64,000 bases of DNA from Pisolithus tinctorius (GCA_024663395.1 JANFAH010000006.1:2418001-2482000); one strand, 5' to 3'; counted from the first letter of the stretch, positions 23,525-36,228 are shown. The notes: a model not told the origin generated them from the sequence alone. Made by a program: numbers and translations.

Positions 23525-26056
23525 TCAGTCCGCTAATACTCCTGTGAAGTGAGTGAGGTCAACGTCCAGCGATGATCCGCGTCGCATCTCCGTCCACCAC
23601 TCCATTTGTCTGACCGCTATTGCCGACCATCCCCGCAATAGTCTTTTGTAGGTCCGTCCACTCGGATTCTCTGGGTATTGCTGTGTCACCAATATCGTAG
23701 ATGTAAAGCTTCCCGTCGCTGCAACCGAGTGCAACGCGTCGGCCGTCCTTGCGGTCCCATTCAAGTTTATTGATTGCGCGACCCGATCCAACGCTCGTAG
23801 TTACGGCAGGGACCTAGAATATCATAAAGGGGTCGTTCATGGCACCATTGCGTTCCAAGTAGAGTATCACAACGTACCTCGGTGTCATTGTTTAAATTCC
23901 ACAATTCAAACTTGCCAGAACCGTCCGCGGTACCAAATACCGCAGGATGGGCAGGATGCCATTTCACATCGTAGACATAATCATCAGCCTCATCGAAGGA
24001 ATATATCGGGGAAATAGCCTGTGCTGTTGTTGACGGCTTCGCAAGACTCTTGGCTCGCCAGAGCTTCACTGTCCAGTCCACGCTCGCCGTAAGGAATAGA
24101 TCCGAGAAATCAACAGGGCCCACGAGGGGATGGAAATGCAGCCCCATGACGGGCCCAGCATGCCCCTTATAGATGTCGTGCTGGTTGAGCCCAGCTTTCG
24201 CACCAGCTCGGTCGTACCTGTTTGCCTGATACACATTGCCTTCTTCGGTACCAACCCAAAACGTCGTTGTTTCATTGTCAGGGAAATCAAGCGTGGTGAT
24301 GGCCACTTCGCCCGTTTTGTTATGGCCTGCGTGAATCAGCTCCAAGGTTTCCTGCACGAGGGGTCATCAGCGCGGTACTTCGGATGAGATCGCGAAAAAA
24401 AGCAGATCCACGGACCTGTGGCTGCGCCAGCATGTCCACTAGCCAACTACAGACAGTTCCGTCCGTGCTGCTGGTAATTAAGTTGTGGGCATTCTGAGTC
24501 CCGACCATGCGCATCGCGTAAACGGGGTGAGTGTGACCTGCAGCTGACAGTGGCGTCTTCAAAACCGGCAAATGCTTTGACCGTGTGTCCCAAAGAAGGA
24601 TCTGGCCAGAGTAGGTGCCACCAAACACGAGATTGGAATGGAAAGGGGAACATGTTACGGAGAGAACATCAGACTATTCGATATCGGGACCATTAGCAGG
24701 ATGTTACAAAATGCACCAGGGGGAAAGCACGCCAACCTGAGAATGGAAAACAAACTCGGGCCGTTCCAGTAAATGGAGATTCCAAACGGCAACGATACCA
24801 TCGGGCTCATTTAAGGCAGCGGGATTTTTGTTGTAAGAGGCCACACTGAGTTCGGGGTACTACATACAACTGAGGAGAAGCATTTAGGGGCCTAAGAATA
24901 AACATACCTTCGGGGACCAGTCGATATCAGTTATCGAACGATTCTTCCCGTATCTTTCGTCGTAGAACGCGCAAATGCGTTTCACGCGTTTACCCTCCGA
25001 GTCGTCCCTGTTACGCCGAAATCAATTTTGAGATCATTAAGGCAAATAAGGACTTGCCCGTTTGTTTCTGTGCCAACCGTGTAGTCCCGGATATAGTCGT
25101 AGCCATCGTTTAGAGCTCGCTGAACGATTTTAGACGACTGCTCAACGAAATCAAGGAATTCAGGGGCAGTGAGGATACTTGTCCGCTCCTCCTCAGTCAA
25201 TTCTACGTGAAGAGTTCATCGAATATGCATCGGAGGAGAGGAGTAAATCTTGCCTCGAATTTCTTGTTCTATTTCTTTGTCAAGTTGTATGCTCTCCTCC
25301 TCTAGGTCCTCCCTTGCAGCTCGTTCGGCCTCCAGTTCTCGTTCTCGTTCCCGCTGTAATTGTTGCCGAAGGTCTTCTATAGAAACCTCGGTTGTCTCAA
25401 CCTCGACCGCAGTCGTCTGCACCTCCTTGTTGTATATTACCCTTTCCTGAACATCATCATGTCAGACAGAGTATATGCGTCCATAAGAACTCGACGAACG
25501 CGTTGCGGCAGTTCGAATAGCTCCTGTTCTACGTCAATCAAATCTGGGACAAATCGAGGCGTTAAAGTCCTAAGTCGCGTTTACAGTTGCCTACCTACTC
25601 GTCAACGAATGGCAACGTACCTCTCTATGACATGCTCTGTACCAGAATTTGCGGTTGCCACTATCGTGGTACCCATTGTAATCCGATCCGAGCCAACATC
25701 GCTCTGTCTGCTAACCCTACCCGATGGTGACAAGGCGGATGTGCCGTAGAAGAGAGCACTCTGGCGCGGTGGTGTGCCAGGCATAGAAGACGAAGGGGTG
25801 ACATCGCCTCCGCTGTCTAGGCCCCGATTGCCCACGAGCGCGTTGACCAGGTCATCGACCTCACGCCGTGCCGCGACGGATGCGCTTGCTACCTGCCAAG
25901 GGTTTGTGTGCAGTCTGAGAGTGCCAATCTGAATTGTGAACGCACCTCTGTTTGACGTCGCTCGTTCTCTGCTCGTTGTCTGTCTGCCCTCGCCTTCCGG
26001 AGTGCCTCGAGTTTGGCTTTCTTAGCTTCGATCTCTGCTCGTCGTCTTTCTGCCAT
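23525..26056 (-). CDS. Cytoplasmic dynein 1 intermediate chain
   Basis: Links cytoplasmic dynein heavy chain to dynactin for retrograde transport and nuclear migration in hyphae. The N-terminus [21 protein letters not shown] is the conserved charged coiled coil that binds dynactin p150. A second coiled coil ([22 protein letters not shown]) follows. The C-terminal WD40 propeller shows [78 protein letters not shown] and [21 protein letters not shown]. The start at 26056 precedes the conserved helix. The N-terminal third is broken by several introns (about 25200-25950). The gene is divergent to SEN2, with about 100 bp between starts, the shortest divergent gap in the window. Confidence 0.93.
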
Positions 26057-26155
26057 GATAAATTGCGAACTACTAAACTTGTACTGTAAAGTGACGTGCC
26101 CCTCGACGCGACCGTGGAAAACAAAACCGCGTCTACCTATTACCAAGCGTTAATC

Positions 26156-27605
26156 ATGTCCCTGATACAACCCAGCACCCAGCCAAAAGTCTCTCAGAAA
26201 GCGTCGGGGCGTCGTAATGAGAACAACAAGCTATATGCTAACCCCCTCCCAATCATCTTCGCCGAAGAACAGTCATCTGCTGGTGTCTGGCACAAGGCTC
26301 TCGGTCTACTACTGGGTGTTTCTCTGACCCGGGTTCTGAACCCACATTGTGAAGGTGTCTTTGATGCTACGACGCGCTCGGTATGGGTGACAGATATGAA
26401 ACATGCCATGACGCTATGGCAGAGAGGGTTCTTTGGCAAGGGAGACTTGTCCCGGAGTGAACCCAGCTGGCTAGCACGTCAGATAAATGCCAGAAAACAG
26501 GCGAGGACCGGTAAGTTGTACTTCGAGTCTTCTTTTCACTTATATCAATACTGAGTTTCTAGGCCTCACATCCGAGGAGGTGACCGCAAAACGCAGGGCT
26601 GAACGCAAACAGTTTAAGCTTGATCGCGCAAAAGCGATGGCAGCAGCTGCAGCAGAAGCCGAAGCAGCATTTAGAGAGGAGGGCCGTGTAATATCGACGG
26701 TATATTCAGCGGATGGAACGCGCATTATACCCTCTGCGGCGACCTGGAAACCAAGTCAAACGCTACCAGAACCACCACGAGCATCCTCCCCCACTGAAAG
26801 CGAGGACGAGGACGACAACGATGTACCCATCGAGAATGTGGAACATCTCCAGCTTACACTCTCCGAGGCATTCTTTCTCCTGTGGAACCTGGACTGCCTG
26901 TCTGTCACGCACCCAGAAACAGTGAGCCTACCCCATATGCTAACTCCTCGCCCCCACAGTCTCATATCGTCATCCAACCCGATATAGGGTGATGCACTCT
27001 CCCTCAATCAGATATGGTGTGCATTCCAGAATGCACACGTTCCATCGCCAAGTCTGTCCCCGAATCTCGATCCTCCAGCCCGCCGCTTTGACAATCCTTT
27101 TCTCGTCAACTACGTCGCATATCACCACTACAAGTCCCTAGGCTGGGTCGTGAAAAACGGTATCAAGTTCTGTGTAGACTACCTCCTGTACAAACGTGGG
27201 CCCGTTTTCTCCCATGCGGAGTAAGTCGTTCTATCCAATCGGGACAACCGTCTGGTCTCTGACTCCACCGTTCCCAGATTTGCCATCGTCGTGTGCCCTG
27301 TATACGAAGATCCGGCTGATCAGGAGTCCTCTCCGTTCCAACTCCAAAACACGTCCCCATTCTCTTGGTCGTGGCTAAGCACGCTCAATCGCGTCAACGC
27401 TCAGGTCCAAAAGGTCGGCGATTTTACATATTTCCCGGTGCCAGCATACCGACCGAGTTCATAGACGCTCATCTTGTCATACGTGACCATCCCTGCTCGT
27501 TCTCGGGTACCCGACACTGTCTTGTCATCGCCCGCTTGCTTTAACCACTACTCTGTACGGGAGGTCATAGTCAGACGGTTCATTCCAGCTCGTATGCGAG
27601 ACTAA
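26156..27605 (+). CDS. SEN2: tRNA-splicing endonuclease subunit Sen2
   Basis: Catalytic subunit of the heterotetrameric tRNA-splicing endonuclease that cuts the 5' splice site of pre-tRNA introns. The N-terminal part shows LPIIF and VWVTDMKHAMTLWQRGFFGKG; a long charged helix (AERKQFKLDRAKAMAAAAAEA) follows. The C-terminal nuclease domain reads FLVNYVAYHHYKSLGWVVK, GIKFCVDYLLYKRGPVFSHAEFAI, and VNAQVQK. The Tyr of LLYKRGP, the His of FSHAEF and the Lys of AQVQK are the expected catalytic triad. Introns split the gene near 26513, 26922-26990, 27221 and 27414-27457. The stop at 27603-27605 follows PARMRD. An intron-bearing tRNA-Phe, a natural substrate, lies 14 kb downstream. Confidence 0.93.
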
Positions 27606-28114
27606 CTTAGGTTGTGCACCTGTGATCAACCCTCATGCACCAAAGAATTTTTCAACAGCAATATCATAAATAATACACAGGCATTACACGAACCAGCTAC
27701 CCAAATCTCACCACCACCATCCTCCACAAGATGACTTCACCCACCCTCAAACAGTCCATGCGCATAAGTCGCATTACCGTTAGGGTCTACGACCATGGAA
27801 AGATATATTCACCTGTGCGTAAACCAGGATGGCGCTGGGGGTATTGCCTTGGGGGGTCGTATCCACCCCGTATCAATAAAGTTAGCATGTTATCCTTGTG
27901 TGGTATTGAAGTCCCGAATATGTCGGCGTGCATCAATGAAACATGGGTGCGGAGGAATATAAGCAAGGGAGGGAGAAGAGGGCAGAGAGGGGGAATGACA
28001 AGATAAAAGACACGTGGACTGACTGCGAGATGAGGTCGACAAGTAAAGGACTCGCGAGATGCGCGGAGAAGACACCATGGTGTGGGGAACGAATTATTCT
28101 GTATTGTGTTCCGA
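27606..28114. other. Intergenic region between convergent genes
   Basis: SEN2 and the THP3/LENG8 gene end toward each other here. Short open frames exist on both strands, but they overlap one another and show no recognisable domain. Confidence 0.5.
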
Positions 28115-29997
28115 TTATACGGCACCCTTGATTTGAACCTTACGATATTTTTCCTCGTAAGCTTGTGAAATCAGCGGAAATGCAGTTTTGCAATCTAGGA
28201 TCTTCTCTGTGTCAGGACTATTGGGGTTTGTAAACGCTGACACCCCATGAGCGGCCAGGAACTCGCGAGCGTGTCCTAACGAATCAAATGCCATCTCGTT
28301 GTAGAGGAATCGGAGAGAAAGTGTCCGATATCTAGTGCACATATCAGATAGGTTGCAGCACGACACCACAATGGACTTACGCTTTAGACATTATCATTAA
28401 TGCTTTAGCTCTCTCCCTGTCCATGAAGTGGTCCATGATGTATCCCCCCATATTCGGTGCATCCAAGTACAATTGAAACAGGGCATGATAATTGCCAATC
28501 GACAGCGCCCGCTGTACACGCAATGCATGCTGCACTACCTCGGCCGCTTTCTGTTTGGGTGTTAGTTGACCTACGTACAAGTTTAATTCTGCGAAAAGAA
28601 CGTGGGCGTCAATTCAAAACATAGTGACAATACGATGAACCAACACAACGTACCGCTCTTATTGCGGCCGTGCAAAAGCATGAGGATACGATAAGCCGTA
28701 AACTCCTCGACATTTCCAGGTATACCAAGTTCATAGAGGTTCTTTAGGGCCGCTTGACACTGGTTATACTCTACCATATCAGCCTAGTAATATCGCGGTC
28801 TACATGAGTGCAGCTGTGAGAACATCAGCGACAACATCGTACGGTCTCAAGTGCTATCCGTGCATGCATTTCATACACCAACACGGTAAACTCGTTTTTT
28901 ATTCGTTGTACCTGGGTGATGACGAAGAAGTGTAAATGAGGTATCCCACCACGTGCTTCGACGCACCGTCAAATCCTGACGCAAACTCTTCAGCTGGTTA
29001 CATATCCAGTTGTACGGACACTTGCTTTGCCAGCGGCTTTTTAGCTCATTGAAAGTCTGTTGGAGCACCGGGTACGGTCTAATCAATTCTGGCTTCGGTT
29101 CCTGCAACACACAGGTGACTTATTGGGGGATCAAAGTGACATCTTGAGGGCCGCACCGATGTCAATCGTAGGTAATCCTTAAACATTCCCTGGTTCGTGC
29201 CCACGATCGTATGCCGGTCCCAATTAGGTACGTTCTGCCGGGTGCATTTAGCGTGGTAGTCACGAAGTTAGAGAAAAGGAGGTCGCTTACAGGATCCGCC
29301 TCCGGATCGTCCGGATTTGAGCCATGCGTAGACGGTGAATCAGCTCGCCATATTCGATTGAAAAGATGGGCACCCTGAGGATTGGCTTTAAGAGCAGCAC
29401 CTTGTTGTGATTGCGGTTGCTGTTGCTGTTGCTGACTGCGCAAATTTTTCTGTCGCTCAATCTCATGTTCTCGTTGAAATCGCTCCGCTCGTCGGTTCAA
29501 CGTGGCTTGATCCCCTAGATCCCATGTAGTAGCTGACGTACTCTTTTGTGCCGACGATTTCTTCGCTTTCTTACTTGTCGCGGCAGGCTCAGCCCTGGTA
29601 AAAACATGCACGGTCAAATACGGCAGCCAACGGGAGGGTACGCTGAGACGTACATCTTTCGCTTCAAACCATTTACCACTGGCGTTGGCTTCGGTAAAAG
29701 ACTGCAACGTGGACAACGTCACTGAAAGGTGCCAGAGGACGATCAAGAGGGGAAGTAAGACGACACCTTTGTAATTGCACGCCAGCCCAGTCTGTCGTCC
29801 AGAGCGTCTTTGCAGTGAAAGCATCAGCAATTACCTGTCTCAACTCAGTTTGTGCTTCTGCTCTGTTGGCATCAGTCATCTGTCCCAGACACGTTGCGAC
29901 CCATTCTCTGCAGTCAAAAACGTAAGAGTCTGTTTCGCAACAGCAGTTCCACCAAAAAGTGTTACTTTAGCTGTGGAGGCCATGTCTCCGAAGACAT
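28115..29997 (-). CDS. THP3: Thp3/LENG8-type SAC3-GANP domain protein
   Basis: Member of the SAC3/GANP/THP3 family. Yeast Thp3 acts with Csn12 in transcription elongation and mRNA processing. Exon 1 at 29997 reads MSSETWPPQLK and splices to EWVATCLGQMTDANRAEAQTEL. Then come KTLWTTDWAGVQLQ, a Gln-rich stretch (QQQQQQPQSQQ), and the family core NWDRHTIVGTNQGMFKDYLRLTS, QLKSLRQDLT, VQRIKNEFTVLVYEMHARIALE, YNQCQAALKNLYE, GNVEEFTAYRILMLL, GNYHALFQLYLDAPNMGGYIMDHFMDRER and a final FLAAHGVSAFTN. These align in order with LENG8. About seven introns occur. The fit over the whole core is strong, but the partner Csn12 is not in the window. Confidence 0.88.
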
Positions 29998-30271
29998 TGT
30001 AAAAGCTTGAATATTTCTGAGTTGTGAACGTGCAGATATAACGATGGATCAACGACCTTCTTGATGATGATAGTAGTGTAGAGGAAGAGGCAGGTTTCAT
30101 CCGAGTAAGTCACGCAGCAGCACTACACCGGCTAAACGAAGGCACGTTCCCACGGTGGTCTCATCCAGTCTCGGAGCAAATAGTAGAGAAACAATAAAAA
30201 GTGTAGGTTCTCTGGTGTGGGATTGTAAGAATCTACGAGACACTCGCTCTGCTACAACGCTATACAATTCT

Positions 30272-31617
30272 CTAGTGCGCCTGGTCAGTCGGTGGTTTGT
30301 AGACTGTCGTTGGTCAGTAAATACACGTAACCGAATACACATGGCAGCGCGGGTGGACTTACAAATCCTGCGGTTCTTGATCACACTCCACTTGAACCTC
30401 TTCACATAGATGCTGATGGCGAACAAGGTCGAGAACACTATCACGGCTTTCAAACCCATCTTTTTCCGCTCGTCGTGCTCTGGCTCTGCAGCCCAGTTCA
30501 GGAACGTGACGACGTCTTTGGCCATCTGGGAAGTGGTAGCAGGGGTGCCTAGACATTCGTCGACATCAACCAATCACCAATTTCACACACAGCAATAGGA
30601 TCCCTACCATCGTCATACTCGACGAGGCCGTCGAACAGAACGCGAGCCATGGAAATAGCACCACCGGGGAAGTAAGGGTTGTAGTTCATGCCTTCACGAA
30701 TCTCGACACCCGCGGGAGGATCGATGTAGCCGGTCAGAAGGGAGAAGATGTAATCCTACAGGACGACAGTTCACCAAATACCTATAGGCAATGAAGCGTT
30801 CGACTCACCGCACCGCCATGTCTGGCCTTGACGATCAAACTGAGGTCGGGAGGGAGTGCACCACTGTTACTAGCTCGTGCAGCCTCTTCGTTAGGGTATG
30901 GTGCTGGGAGATAGTCGGAAAGTTTTCCCGGACGCTGGAACATCTCCCCGTTGTCATCCGGGCCATCGGTGTACTCGATGTCCTCTGCCAAGGCGCGTGC
31001 CTCGTCAACGGTATGCGACACGCCAACCAAGTTGCGCCAAGCGATGCGGTCAAGCGAATGGCAAGCAGCACAGACCTCGCGGTATACCTGGAAACCCCGA
31101 CGAATACTGAAATGGCAAGCAGATTGAGTACGGCGGTAATGTCGGAACGGTCGGTGATTAACGCGGGGCTTACCTTGCATGGTCAAACGTATCAAACCAG
31201 CCTTTGTGCGGCCAAGGGTATGCAGGGGGGTGAAGACCCTCGTCGGCCAATGAGCTCGCGTGAGCTTCTCCAATGAAGGGAAGGGAGCCGTATAGATGGG
31301 TATACCATGCTATTGACCCGACGGAAAAAAGCGTGACAGAAACGAGAGACGCGCGAGACGTCAACAGCGACTGTAAAGGATTGTAGAAAAACCCGGTTTA
31401 TAATCAACGGGTTGTCCGAATGTTGGTCCGACGTACCTCTAAGGTGCCAGAGGATGTAGAGTTGGTCGAAGCAAACCGGACCTGTTCATGTCGGGGTTAA
31501 GCACTTCCAGAGCATCAGTTTCAGACTCACGGATGCTGAGCGCGTTGCGCTAGCCGTCGAGCGGGGTGCGCTGCGAACAAGCTGGCTCCTGAGTGCGCCC
31601 AAGGGCAGCTTGAACAT
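30272..31617 (-). CDS. CYT1: Cytochrome c1, heme protein of complex III
   Basis: Transfers electrons from the Rieske protein to cytochrome c in the mitochondrial bc1 complex. Exon 1 (from 31617) is an Arg/Ser-rich, acid-free mitochondrial presequence starting [20 protein letters not shown]. The mature part contains the c-type heme motif CAACH ([20 protein letters not shown]), the region [31 protein letters not shown] (with the axial Met region), and a C-terminal transmembrane helix ([28 protein letters not shown]). The last short exon gives [10 protein letters not shown] and the stop at 30272. The bipartite presequence includes a second hydrophobic sorting stretch ([20 protein letters not shown]). 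Introns were placed by family alignment. Confidence 0.94.
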
Positions 31618-32101
31618 TTTGATGGAATAAAGAGCCCAGTTTCGAGATTTTCGCAGAGCAAGCGGCGAAGAGTACAGTGTGACAACGTCACGCGTGACGC
31701 GGAACGAACCGGGAACTCATCCCGCCCGCCCGACGACCAATAGTAGAACTGACATTCGTCACTTGTAGGCTATACAAGGCTGCTCTGGCGTAGATATACA
31801 AGTCGGACATCATGCTAATAGGTCATACTTTTCATCACAATTTCAAGAAATAGTCGTGAATCGTCCGGTCATTTACAAGCTTTCTAGCCGATGATACAAA
31901 CAGTGAAACGACGGTAACGCATTAAAACGTTCCAAGCCGCATCGAGCCAAGCGCATGATGGTATGAAAAAGAATCCATAACGAAAACCAGCTCCCGTTCT
32001 CGGCCCACGCAACTTGAGAACTAAAATAGGCAGTCGCATAACATCTCTGCAAGTTGGGACGATTTCAGCCAACCGCTCACTCTGCAAGTACAAAGATAAA
32101 A
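31618..32101. other. Intergenic region
   Basis: It contains the CYT1 promoter and the 3' flank of the CYSTM gene. No other coding or RNA feature was recognised. Confidence 0.5.
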
Positions 32102-32522
32102 CTACGCACCTTCCGCACAGCAGCAGAGACATGCACCAGCTAAGCAGGCCAAACACCCAGTTCCAGAATCAGACCTCTGACCGGGTTGTTGTCTAGAATA
32201 ACCAATAACAAAAAAAAACATGCAACGTGTTGTCACGACCCGCCGCCTCGTGTTTTTAGGAACTCGCCACTCACACATAGACGGTCTGCGGAGGAGGCTG
32301 GGGTTGGTACCCGGGTTGACCGCCATAGGGAGGCTGCTGAGGATAACCACCTGGACCTTGGTACGATTGCTGAGGCTGCTGGGGATAGTATCCCCCCTGA
32401 CCGGGCGGAGGTCCTGCCGTGCCGTCACTACACCCCATCCCGCCCACATGCCCTTATTGCGACGTACCTTGAGGAGGGTAGTATTGCGATTGTCCACCAC
32501 CGTAGTAATCTTTGCCTGACAT
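32102..32522 (-). CDS. Small CYSTM-family protein (Gln/Pro/Tyr/Gly-rich)
   Basis: A short tail-anchored protein of about 100 residues. It begins MSGKDYYGGGQSQYYPP, continues with a repetitive Pro/Gln/Tyr/Gly stretch (GYYPQQPQQSYQG, GYPQQPPYGGQPG) and ends with the Cys-rich membrane module GCLACLAGACLCCCAEGA. This layout is typical of CYSTM proteins, which are linked to stress tolerance in fungi and plants; a precise role is not known. Two introns are inferred: one after PPQG, one after QTVYV. The stop is at 32102-32104 and the ATG at 32522. The cysteines may be palmitoylated, which is inference. Confidence 0.8.
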
Positions 32523-33229
32523 GATGATGAAGGTGGAGAGGAGAGTGAAGTTGGGTTTTTTGAGTTCACGCCCTTATCCGAGGTATAGGCAAGACATTCC
32601 CACGGTGTGATTTGTGGGGCTGACGGGACATCACAGCCCCGCCCGCAGACTGACTGCGCCGCACAGTATTAGTATCAGATTAGCATTTCCCCACTGCTAG
32701 TCGTTTTCATATGCGACTGCGCACCCATAATTGTTATCGTTGCTGTGGTGGTCTCAGCACTTGCTGTTGAATACCAAGATAAATACCGCCACCTCCTGCA
32801 ACTGCACAGCTCGTGCTTGTGAGAGATAGGGATAGGCCATGATTTGTTTTGCCGACGGTAGCAATCTGATGCGACAGTGAGACATAGTTGCTAAAACTAC
32901 TTACCCATGGCCACTTGCCCGGGTCGGCGCACGCAGTCGCAACCCTAGGTGGGCACCAGGTACGAGGTCAGCTTACTACTATCATCCCCTCTAGATGCGT
33001 TGTCCACCTAGATCCGCCCAGTGTGCCAGCACCAGGTACGTCGTGAAAACGTTTGTCATTACAGCCAGACAGATAATGCATACCGCCAAAAAGCGAAGGT
33101 GGGGGGTTCGGACGTCGAATAGGAATAGGTAAGAATGCAGAGCACGAGAGAGAAGGTCGAATATACAACAGTACAACATGTGACAAAAATGCGCCGGAAA
33201 GACGTCCGAGTGCAGCGATTATCTACGGT
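32523..33229. other. Intergenic region
   Basis: About 700 bp upstream of the CYSTM gene and downstream of the velvet gene. Small open frames on the minus strand (near 32970-33190) have no recognisable domain. I see nothing else. Confidence 0.5.
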
Positions 33230-34679
33230 CTAAGGCGTGTTGGGTGGGAAAGCATGAATTCTCGCTCCCTGGCGGAGGAAACTTTGCGTCAGACGTGTAG
33301 TGGCTGTTGCGAGGCACCGACAGGGATTTTTTTGGCATCCGCCCGTCAGCCCAAACTGAAAAATAAAGACTAGCGCGAAGACCCTTACGAGGAGCAACGT
33401 AATTTTCATGGGTGAGAACATCAAACGGTCGTGTCCGGGCTGTCGCAAGAACGGTCCCTTCGGAGGCAAGGCTCATGGCGCCAGAAGCGTCTATTCTGTA
33501 ACAAGTTGCCAGATTAGCCTCCCCTCCCGCTTCGCTCCCCGCGATACTCACTCTGACAATCGCAACAGCGAGACACCTAGTTGAAAGCGACCTCGCCAGC
33601 GAATACTCACATCGGGGAATAGAAAATAAAGACCTAGGCGACCAGAGAGGTCGCGAAGCTTCTGCGGAGAAGATACCAAATTCCCATAGAGTAGCCGTCG
33701 GGGAGGTGAGTTACCGGTGGGAGATCTCCCCATATCCAACGACCGTGTCCCATCGTCAGAGAATAAAGACAGATGCGCAATGAGGAACGGAAGTTCCACC
33801 TCCCTGTTTTAAAAAAATTATATATCCACGTTCCAGTCCTACGGGTACGAATACTTACGGGATGATGGAATTCCCGAAGCGGTCTCGCACGATGAGCTGC
33901 ACCACAATTGGCGGCGCTAGTGGGAGGCGAGACAGGGTAGCGGATCCAAATTCGGCCGTCCTTTGGGGATGCTGTACCACATCAAGCTCATACGTCCTAG
34001 ATCAGGAGAGCGTCAGCATGCAGCGGAGGACGTAGTGATGGATGCAGATAGATGCCTTGTCTGACTGTCGTGGATGAACGACGAGTGATGAACACGCGGT
34101 GGGAACTGGGAGGGCGGCGAGTTGGGTCGGTTGTTAGGAGAAGCCTGGTTCCAGCTACCGTTCTGAGCGTGGGCAGGCGACTCAGACTGAGATGGAAAGT
34201 TCCACGCGGACGGGGGCGACTGCGAGTGGTCACTGCTAGTGACTGACCTAGGCGAGCTGCACGCGCGCTCATTAGGTCCATCGAGAAACAGTCTTTTATA
34301 GTTACTGCTTGAAACAACACCAGCGGGCCATTAGCGCTTGCTAACAAAAATTCAGCACGGAACTTCTTACGATGGGGCATATTCGACGGGAGTGATAGGC
34401 GTGATCGGGTGTATTTGATGAGTGTACTGTCACAGAAGAAATAATCGCAGACATTAGCCCCACCTGCTGTGCGGGTCGATGGTGGGAAGGCGGAGTGAGC
34501 GTTGGCCTACCGATTGTCCACCCTCGTCGCTGAAAAATGAGGAACGATGGTGGTGGTCATAAGCAGCGTGCATTGGATATTCATGAGAACTGTCCAAACC
34601 ATTCTTGGAGGTTGTCTCGTCCCATGTGGCTTTTGCAGACCAGTAGGCAGTGTCAGCAAGGGCCAGCATATGTGGCGAG
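33230..34679 (-). CDS. Velvet-domain transcription regulator (VosA/VelB-like)
   Basis: A fungal-specific velvet factor that couples development and secondary metabolism in the nucleus. The velvet domain is spread over several exons: YELDVVQHPQRTAEFGSATL, PLAPPIVVQLIVRDRFGNSI, PFLIAHLSLFSDDGTRSLD, GLYFLFPDVSIRWRGRFQLGVSLLRL, then FDVLTHENYVAPPTTRLTQSFLRQGARIHAF. The N-terminus is low-complexity (THQIHPITPITPVEYAPS; HSQSPPSAWNFPSQSES). The last intron (about 33290-33400) joins VAP to PTTRLTQ and fits the family's C-terminus. The start is uncertain: an ATG at 34679 (MLALADTAYWSAK) is used, but an acceptor just upstream suggests a further 5' exon. Which of the velvet subfamilies it belongs to cannot be fixed by eye. 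Confidence 0.85.
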
Positions 34680-35116
34680 CCGAGTGACGCGGGCTGACCT
34701 GTGGAGGGGGGGAACAGGCGAAGGTAAGTAGGATTCGGCCACCAGGGGTCCCTAATATCTATGATATAAGACCGGGGGAGAGAACCTAGCAATTACGCAT
34801 TCATGTGTACAGATCATGATCGTACCCACTTATTTCCAGGAGCGGAACCCGGGGGGCTAAGGAAGACATACAAGGGGTGTCAGAATCTCAGTGCAACGAA
34901 ACATCATTTTTGCAGATCTGAGAAGGACCGATATGGCGAAGTTCATCCAAGCAAATACGAGAAAACGACACCTTGAAAAAAAAATATCGATTCGTCCGGT
35001 GTGATATCTTCCGTCCTTGTCATCCTATTGGGGCGCTTAAGGATAACGTTGAACATGCCGGAGAAAGAGAGAAAAAAAGAATATATTATATGTAGTGGTA
35101 TGTATTACTCGGTCAA
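34680..35116. other. Intergenic region
   Basis: Upstream of the velvet gene and downstream of TIM23. A further velvet 5' exon could lie in its first 120 bp. Nothing else was recognised. Confidence 0.4.
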
Positions 35117-36069
35117 TCATACGCTCTTCTTCACATAACTCCATATGCCCGCAAGTCCCGAAATCAGAGTCGCTGCAGCCAGTGCGGGTTTGACTCCGGC
35201 TTTTTAACAAGTAAAGTAAGGGTAAACGTTTTCGTCAATCAAACGTAAGGTCGGACAGGAGGGTGACAAGGTGGCGTACCGGTCGACTTGTACAGAGCGC
35301 CTGTCAAGGCTCCAGCTGCCATGCTACCGGCAGTATCATGTTTTCCGCGGAAAGAGTCGATAGAAGAGTTGATTCCGTTGTAAACCAGCGCTATAGATCG
35401 ACATTAATCGCCGCATGGATGCAATGCGACCTTCTAAACGCACCTAACACGCCAGCCGAGTTACCTATGAATGTACCCCTTCTCGTGACAGAGTTGAGTA
35501 TGCTGTTGATCCGCAATCGCATGTTTGATACGGCTAATGGTCGTCGGGCACCCTCGCTCACACCCCAAAGGCCACCTAGGGCCAGGCCTAGTGGAAACAT
35601 GTGTGAGCATGTGACAGGACGAAAGACAATAAGAATGGCCCAAGTTGGAGATGACAACATTGAGATGATAAGGTGAGAAGCCCAGTCGTGCACAAAGAGG
35701 GTACGCGATCAAAACGTACAATCCTCGTGCAGGACTCATGTCAAGGAGCCGAGGGAGGGGACACCTACCGCTGAGGTACATAGTACCCGTTCCGTAGCAT
35801 AGATCATCACTGAAACCTCGAGAAGGTATGGCTGTTCCGGCCCCTGGCAACTCGTTCTTTTTTGCATCATCTAGTACAAGATAGTCTAACTGGTCCCCAA
35901 GCTGAGCGAGGGGATGTAATTTCGCCGGGTCATAGGCAGCCAGCAGGAGGTCATTTGCGGTGACCGCACCACCCTCCACGGGGACAGTGGGGTTCTCGTG
36001 AGTAAACTTGACCGAACGTAAGTCGTCCTGTATTGTCCGCTGTGAGTCTTGTGAGTCCGGTGCAGCCAT
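35117..36069 (-). CDS. TIM23: Mitochondrial inner-membrane translocase subunit Tim23
   Basis: Channel subunit of the TIM23 complex that imports presequence proteins across the mitochondrial inner membrane. The soluble N-terminus (MAAPDSQDSQ...) is followed by ANDLLLAAYDPAKLHPLAQLGDQLDYL, then the four-helix Tim17/22/23 domain: GTMYLSG, GLALGGLWGVSEGARRPL, LRINSILNSVTRRGTFIGNSAGVL, LVYNGINSSIDSFRGKHDTAGSMAAGALTGALYKST, and a last helix ending GIWSYVKKSV at 35117. The RRGTFIGNSAGVL segment is the family signature. Four or so introns are needed. It is divergent with a mitochondrial TPR protein gene, with 159 bp between starts. Confidence 0.94.
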
Positions 36070-36228
36070 GGCGAAGCAGACGTGGTCGCTGGTTTGGGGA
36101 GGCTCTGTTGCAAAGTTTTTCCGTTGGCCAAGGTGGAGGCATGTGGTAAATTATTTCCTTTTTTGGTGAAACCCCTTGCCGGCCAAGGATGACACTCCTT
36201 CCGCTTTGGACCATAACAATTAGAAAAA

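Noticed and set aside
27731..28006. Small gene on the plus strand after SEN2
   Set aside because: Overlaps open frames on the other strand, with no domain, no conserved start context and no splice pattern.
32220..32519. Plus-strand protein overlapping the CYSTM gene
   Set aside because: It is the antisense shadow of the Gln/Pro/Gly-rich exon; the minus strand has the recognisable CYSTM end and consistent splice sites.
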